Below the pieces are notes generated by a model. It saw nothing but the letters and a program-made list of their open reading frames with translations, was not told the DNA's origin and did no database searches. From the NCBI RefSeq assembly GCF_000430025.1, contig NZ_AUCZ01000003.1, positions 1-64,000 on the forward strand: a stretch of DNA of 64,000 nucleotides, read 5' to 3'. The position numbers and the translations under genes were made by a program. This DNA comes from Flavobacterium suncheonense GH29-5 = DSM 17707. GTDB taxonomy: Bacteria > Bacteroidota > Bacteroidia > Flavobacteriales > Flavobacteriaceae. The stretch's first letter is position 1. Every line of letters begins with the position of its first letter. Positions 60,363-64,000 of the stretch are shown here, one piece after another.

Positions 60363-62090
60363 ATGCACATTGAAAAAGCAATTTTAGATCAGGTAAACAT
60401 TTGGTTAACACCCACTTTCGATAACAACACGCACGAAGCCATCCGCGAAATGATGACTTCTGCCCCGAAAGAACTGGAAGACAGTTTCTACAAGAATCTG
60501 GAATTCGGAACCGGCGGTATGCGCGGCATTATGGGCGTGGGTACGAACCGCATCAACAAATACACCTTAGGTAAAAACACGCAGGGACTTTCCAACTATT
60601 TAAAAAAGTGTTTTCCAAATGAAGACATTAAAGTAGCGATTGCTTACGATTGCCGCCATAACAGTAATACATTAGCCAAAGTAGTTGCAGATGTATTTTC
60701 AGCAAACGGCATCAAAGTATTTCTGTTTTCCGATATGCGTCCGACACCGGAATTATCGTTCACGGTGCGTCATTTAAAATGTCATACCGGAATCGTTTTA
60801 ACGGCATCGCACAATCCGCCGGAATACAACGGATACAAAGTATACTGGCAGGACGGCGGACAGATTGTACCTCCGCAGGACGGCGAAATCATCAAAGAAA
60901 TCGAAAGTCTGGAATATTCCGATGTGAATTTCAAAGCTGACGAAAGTCTGATTGAATACATCGATACAGCGATTGACGAGGCCTTTCGTGATTCAACAAT
61001 AGCCAATGCGAGTTTTAACACCTCGAAACCGGCAAAAGAAAACCTGAAAATCGTTTACACTTCCTTACACGGCACTTCGATTAAAGCCATTCCGGGCGTT
61101 TTGGAAAAAGCAGGCTATACCGATGTGAACATTGTGAAAGAACAGGCCGAACCGAACGGAAATTTCCCAACGGTTAAATCGCCCAACCCGGAAGAACCGG
61201 AAGCCTTAACCATGGCGATGGAACTGGCCGATACAATCAATGCCGACATCGTCGTGGGAACCGATCCGGATTCCGACCGATTAGGCGTTGCGGTTCGCGA
61301 TACTAACGGAAAAATGATTCTGCTGAACGGAAACCAGACGATGGTTGTCATGACACATTTTCTGCTTCAGCAATGGCAAAAAGCCGGAAAACTGTCTGGA
61401 ACAGAATTTGTTGGCTCTACGATTGTTTCCACACCGATGATGCTGGAGTTGGCTTCCGCTTATGATGTGGAATGTAAAGTCGGGTTAACCGGTTTCAAAT
61501 GGATTGCCAAATTCATCAAAGATTTTCCAAACCAGAAATTCATTGGTGGCGGCGAAGAAAGTTTCGGTTTTATGGTAGGTGACGCCGTTCGTGACAAAGA
61601 CGCCATTGCCGCTATTTTATTAGTTTGCGAAATTGCCGCACAGGCCAAAGAAAAAGGAAGTTCGCTGTATCAGGAATTGCTTCAGATGTATGTCGATTTC
61701 GGCTTTTACAAGGAGCACCTGATTTCCATCACCAAAAAAGGAATAGAAGGCGCCAACGAAATTAAACAGATGATGATTGATTTGCGCGAAAACCCACTGA
61801 AAGAAATTAACGGACAACGCGTGGTTTGCATTGAAGACTACCAGACTTCCAAAGGAAAAGATTTCATGAACGGAGAAGAATTCAGTATTTCCATTCCGAA
61901 ATCGAACGTCCTGATTTATTATCTGGAAGACGGCAGTAAAATCTGCGCCCGACCAAGCGGAACCGAACCGAAAATAAAATTCTACTTTAGCGTAAATTGC
62001 CAGGTGGAATCAATTAATGACATCCCGGAAGCGGAAGCGTTTCTGGAGGCTAAAATCAAAAATATTATTGCGGAAATGCAATTGAACTAA
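60363..62090 (+). CDS. Phosphosugar mutase (phosphoglucomutase/phosphomannomutase)
   Basis: A 575-residue alpha-D-phosphohexomutase. The catalytic phosphoserine is in VLTASHNPPEYNGYK, the metal loop is GTDPDSDRLG, the sugar-binding loop GGGEESFGF and the phosphate-binding loop CARPSGTEPKIK. The length matches the PgcA-type family that interconverts hexose 1- and 6-phosphates. Its stop overlaps the next start by one base (TAATG), so it is translationally coupled to the ABC exporter. Confidence 0.93.
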   Translation: MHIEKAILDQVNIWLTPTFDNNTHEAIREMMTSAPKELEDSFYKNLEFGTGGMRGIMGVGTNRINKYTLGKNTQGLSNYLKKCFPNEDIKVAIAYDCRHNSNTLAKVVADVFSANGIKVFLFSDMRPTPELSFTVRHLKCHTGIVLTASHNPPEYNGYKVYWQDGGQIVPPQDGEIIKEIESLEYSDVNFKADESLIEYIDTAIDEAFRDSTIANASFNTSKPAKENLKIVYTSLHGTSIKAIPGVLEKAGYTDVNIVKEQAEPNGNFPTVKSPNPEEPEALTMAMELADTINADIVVGTDPDSDRLGVAVRDTNGKMILLNGNQTMVVMTHFLLQQWQKAGKLSGTEFVGSTIVSTPMMLELASAYDVECKVGLTGFKWIAKFIKDFPNQKFIGGGEESFGFMVGDAVRDKDAIAAILLVCEIAAQAKEKGSSLYQELLQMYVDFGFYKEHLISITKKGIEGANEIKQMMIDLRENPLKEINGQRVVCIEDYQTSKGKDFMNGEEFSISIPKSNVLIYYLEDGSKICARPSGTEPKIKFYFSVNCQVESINDIPEAEAFLEAKIKNIIAEMQLN

Positions 62091-63919
62091 TGGATAAGAA
62101 CTTTTCAAAAATAATTCCTTACGCGTTATATTATAAAAAAAATGTAATCCTGAACATTGGCTTCAACATACTGTATGCCTTATTCAGTACGTTGTTGATG
62201 ATTTCCATCATGCCTACGCTGGACGTGCTTTTCAAACAAACCTCCAGAGTCACCCAAAAACCTGTCTATGAAGGGATTGGAAATTTAAAACAATACATTC
62301 AGGAGTTATTCAATTATTATGTTACCACCATTTCGGATCAGTACGGCGTACAAAACACTTTGCTGTTGGTAATCGGGATTGTTGTTTTGACGGCTTTCTT
62401 AAAAAATATCTTCAATTATCTGGCTTCCAGACATATCTCAATTTTAAGAAACGGTGTATTGAGAGACATCCGCAAATCCTTGTTCGATAAAATTATCCAG
62501 TTACCCATTTCGCATTATTCCGACAAAAGAAAAGGAGATGTAATGACCCGCATGCTGGGCGACGTAGGCGAAGTACAAAATTCCTTTTTTCAGATTTTAG
62601 AATTGGTGGTCCGAGAGCCTTTAACCATTATTTTTTCCCTGGCCTCGATGTTTCTGATTAGTGCAAAACTTACACTTTTCGTGCTGCTTTTCATTCCGAT
62701 TTCCGGCTTAATCATTTCGAAAATAGGAAAAAGCCTGAAGGCTAAATCAACGAAAGTACAGCAGGAATCAGGCTTGTTCATTTCCACTTTAGACGAAACC
62801 CTTTCCGGTTTAAAAGTGGTAAAAAGTTTCAATGCGGAAAGCGTATTTAAAAAACGTTTTAACGAATCCCTTGAGCGCCTGTTGTATCTGTCGAATAAAA
62901 TATCAGACAAGAACAATTTGGCCTCTCCAATGAGTGAGTTTTTGGGAATTCTAACCATTGCTACCCTGCTTTGGTACGGCGGGCATTTGGTATTGGTTGA
63001 AAAGAGCCTGTCCAGTACAGCCTTTATCACTTACATCGCTCTGGCCTACACTATTTTGACGCCGGCAAAGGCCATTTCCAAAGCCTCTTATCAGGTAAAA
63101 AGCGGTTTGGCTGCTGCCGATCGGGTGTTTGGCCTTATCGAAACGGAAAATGATATAGTAGATCAGCCTAACGCAATAACCTTAAACACATTCTCCAGCG
63201 CAATATCCCTTGAAAATGTAACGTTTGGCTATGAAGCGGATCCGGTGATTAAAAATCTTTCCCTGAAAATTCCAAAAGGAAAAACCGTGGCACTTGTCGG
63301 GCAGTCGGGCAGTGGAAAAAGCACCATCGCCAACCTGCTTACACGATTTTACGACATTCAGCAAGGTCACATCAAAATTGACGGGTTCGACGTTAAAGAG
63401 GTTACGATGCATTCATTGCGGCAACAAATCGGGCTGGTTACTCAGGACAGCATTCTTTTCAACGATACAATCAAAAACAATATTCTCTTGGGAAAAGAAG
63501 ATGCCACTGAAGAAGAAATTATCAATGCCCTGAAAACTGCTAACGCTTACGAATTTGTTAAAGATTTGCCCGAAGGCATTAATACTGTTATTGGTGACTC
63601 CGGAAACAAATTGTCCGGAGGTCAGAAACAACGTCTTTCCATTGCCCGTGCCGTGCTTAAAAATCCGCCGATTATGGTTTTGGACGAAGCCACTTCGGCC
63701 TTAGATACGGAAAGCGAGCGATTAGTGCAGCAAGCTTTGGAGAAAATGATGGAGAACCGGACTTCTGTAGTGATTGCCCATCGCTTATCGACCGTTCAAA
63801 AAGCTGATACAATTGTGGTGATGCAAAAAGGGCAGATTGTTGAACAAGGTACTCACGAAGAATTGTTAGCTAAAAACGGTATGTATTCCAAACTGGTGTC
63901 CATGCAGTCTTTTGAATAA
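62090..63919 (+). CDS. ABC exporter, fused permease and ATPase (MsbA-like)
   Basis: A 609-residue half-transporter: six membrane helices (about 20-330) and an ATPase domain (about 360-600) with Walker A GQSGSGKST, signature LSGGQKQR and Walker B IMVLDEATSALD. All catalytic motifs are intact. MsbA-type proteins flip lipid A core or other lipids; the substrate here is unproven. It is coupled by TAATG overlap to the phosphosugar mutase gene. Confidence 0.92.
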   Translation: MDKNFSKIIPYALYYKKNVILNIGFNILYALFSTLLMISIMPTLDVLFKQTSRVTQKPVYEGIGNLKQYIQELFNYYVTTISDQYGVQNTLLLVIGIVVLTAFLKNIFNYLASRHISILRNGVLRDIRKSLFDKIIQLPISHYSDKRKGDVMTRMLGDVGEVQNSFFQILELVVREPLTIIFSLASMFLISAKLTLFVLLFIPISGLIISKIGKSLKAKSTKVQQESGLFISTLDETLSGLKVVKSFNAESVFKKRFNESLERLLYLSNKISDKNNLASPMSEFLGILTIATLLWYGGHLVLVEKSLSSTAFITYIALAYTILTPAKAISKASYQVKSGLAAADRVFGLIETENDIVDQPNAITLNTFSSAISLENVTFGYEADPVIKNLSLKIPKGKTVALVGQSGSGKSTIANLLTRFYDIQQGHIKIDGFDVKEVTMHSLRQQIGLVTQDSILFNDTIKNNILLGKEDATEEEIINALKTANAYEFVKDLPEGINTVIGDSGNKLSGGQKQRLSIARAVLKNPPIMVLDEATSALDTESERLVQQALEKMMENRTSVVIAHRLSTVQKADTIVVMQKGQIVEQGTHEELLAKNGMYSKLVSMQSFE

Positions 63920-63920
63920 A

Positions 63921-64000
63921 ATGTATGTAAACAACCCAAACATCAAACTTCCCGAAAATCCGGACACGATTATCTGGAAATACTTGGATTTGTCCAAATT
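63921..64000 (+). CDS. Start of a DUF2971-like gene, cut by the window edge
   Basis: Only the first 26 codons are present. They read MYVNNPNIKLPENPDTIIWK, then YLDLSK, close to the N-terminus of DUF2971 proteins, which are of unknown function and often found in accessory regions. The ATG follows the ABC exporter stop by one base, so the gene is probably in the same operon. Confidence 0.5.
   Translation, partial: MYVNNPNIKLPENPDTIIWKYLDLSK

Noticed and set aside
63921..64000. Anti-phage defence island starting at the right edge
   Set aside because: Only 26 codons of a DUF2971-like frame are visible, which is too little to claim a defence system.

Overview
The window reads as chromosomal DNA of a Flavobacterium-like member of the Bacteroidota (Flavobacteriaceae). 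The evidence is consistent: gene starts and stable RNAs are preceded by the Bacteroidota sigma promoter (TTG, 18-21 nt, TAnnTTTG) and rarely by a Shine-Dalgarno; two proteins end in type IX secretion (Por) sorting domains; several families are typical of this phylum (DUF4252, DUF5777, DUF3857, GlmU-family protein, split transketolase); and infC starts at ATA. No phage, transposase, CRISPR array or plasmid gene was seen. Most of the window is core genome.

Layout. 1-470: tandem leftward promoters, probably of an rRNA operon lying just outside the window. 638-4240: thrS-infC-rpmI-rplT, flanked by an inverted pair of ~80 bp repeats. 4.4-6.5 kb: rlmF, a Crp-type regulator and an AhpD-like protein. 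6.5-14.6 kb (minus): glutaminase with an exported amidotransferase-like protein, dnaB, accA, and the tgt-lptG-eamA operon. 14.8-17.3 kb: two-subunit transketolase interrupted by an AT-rich gene. 17.4-20.5 kb: FKBP lipoprotein, S4 protein, methyltransferase, phosphoribosyltransferase, aroK. 20.5-21.1 kb: two identical tRNA-Lys and one tRNA-Leu. 21.2-23.2 kb: ECF sigma factor, putative anti-sigma protein and two DUF4252 proteins.

23.4-28.6 kb is a vitamin B12 uptake locus: a TonB-dependent receptor under a cobalamin riboswitch, divergent from btuF-btuC-btuD. 28.7-34.8 kb holds assorted enzymes (dienelactone hydrolase, acyltransferase, rluE, SRPBCC, VOC, META, rmuC, thioesterase). 34.9-41.8 kb is the most unusual part: a diheme cytochrome lipoprotein with an FG-GAP/ASPIC secreted protein, then a divergent gene set encoding a DUF5777 outer-membrane barrel, a T9SS-secreted DOMON-like protein, an exported ankyrin protein, an anchored OB-fold protein, a monoheme cytochrome c lipoprotein and YceI. 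I infer an envelope or cell-surface redox system.

41.8-45.9 kb: two DUF3857/transglutaminase-like exported proteins. 46-49.1 kb (minus): carB (short form) and rpmH. 49.3-58.6 kb: TPR, TlpA-like, TauE, lytic transglycosylase, hydrolase, GNAT, mtaB, PepSY-like, aspA, GlmU-family protein and rpmE2. 58.7-64 kb (plus): DUF4199, a glycosyltransferase, a phosphosugar mutase, an MsbA-type ABC exporter and the start of a DUF2971-like gene cut by the window edge. Functional names rest on motif recognition and memory of families, not on database searches.
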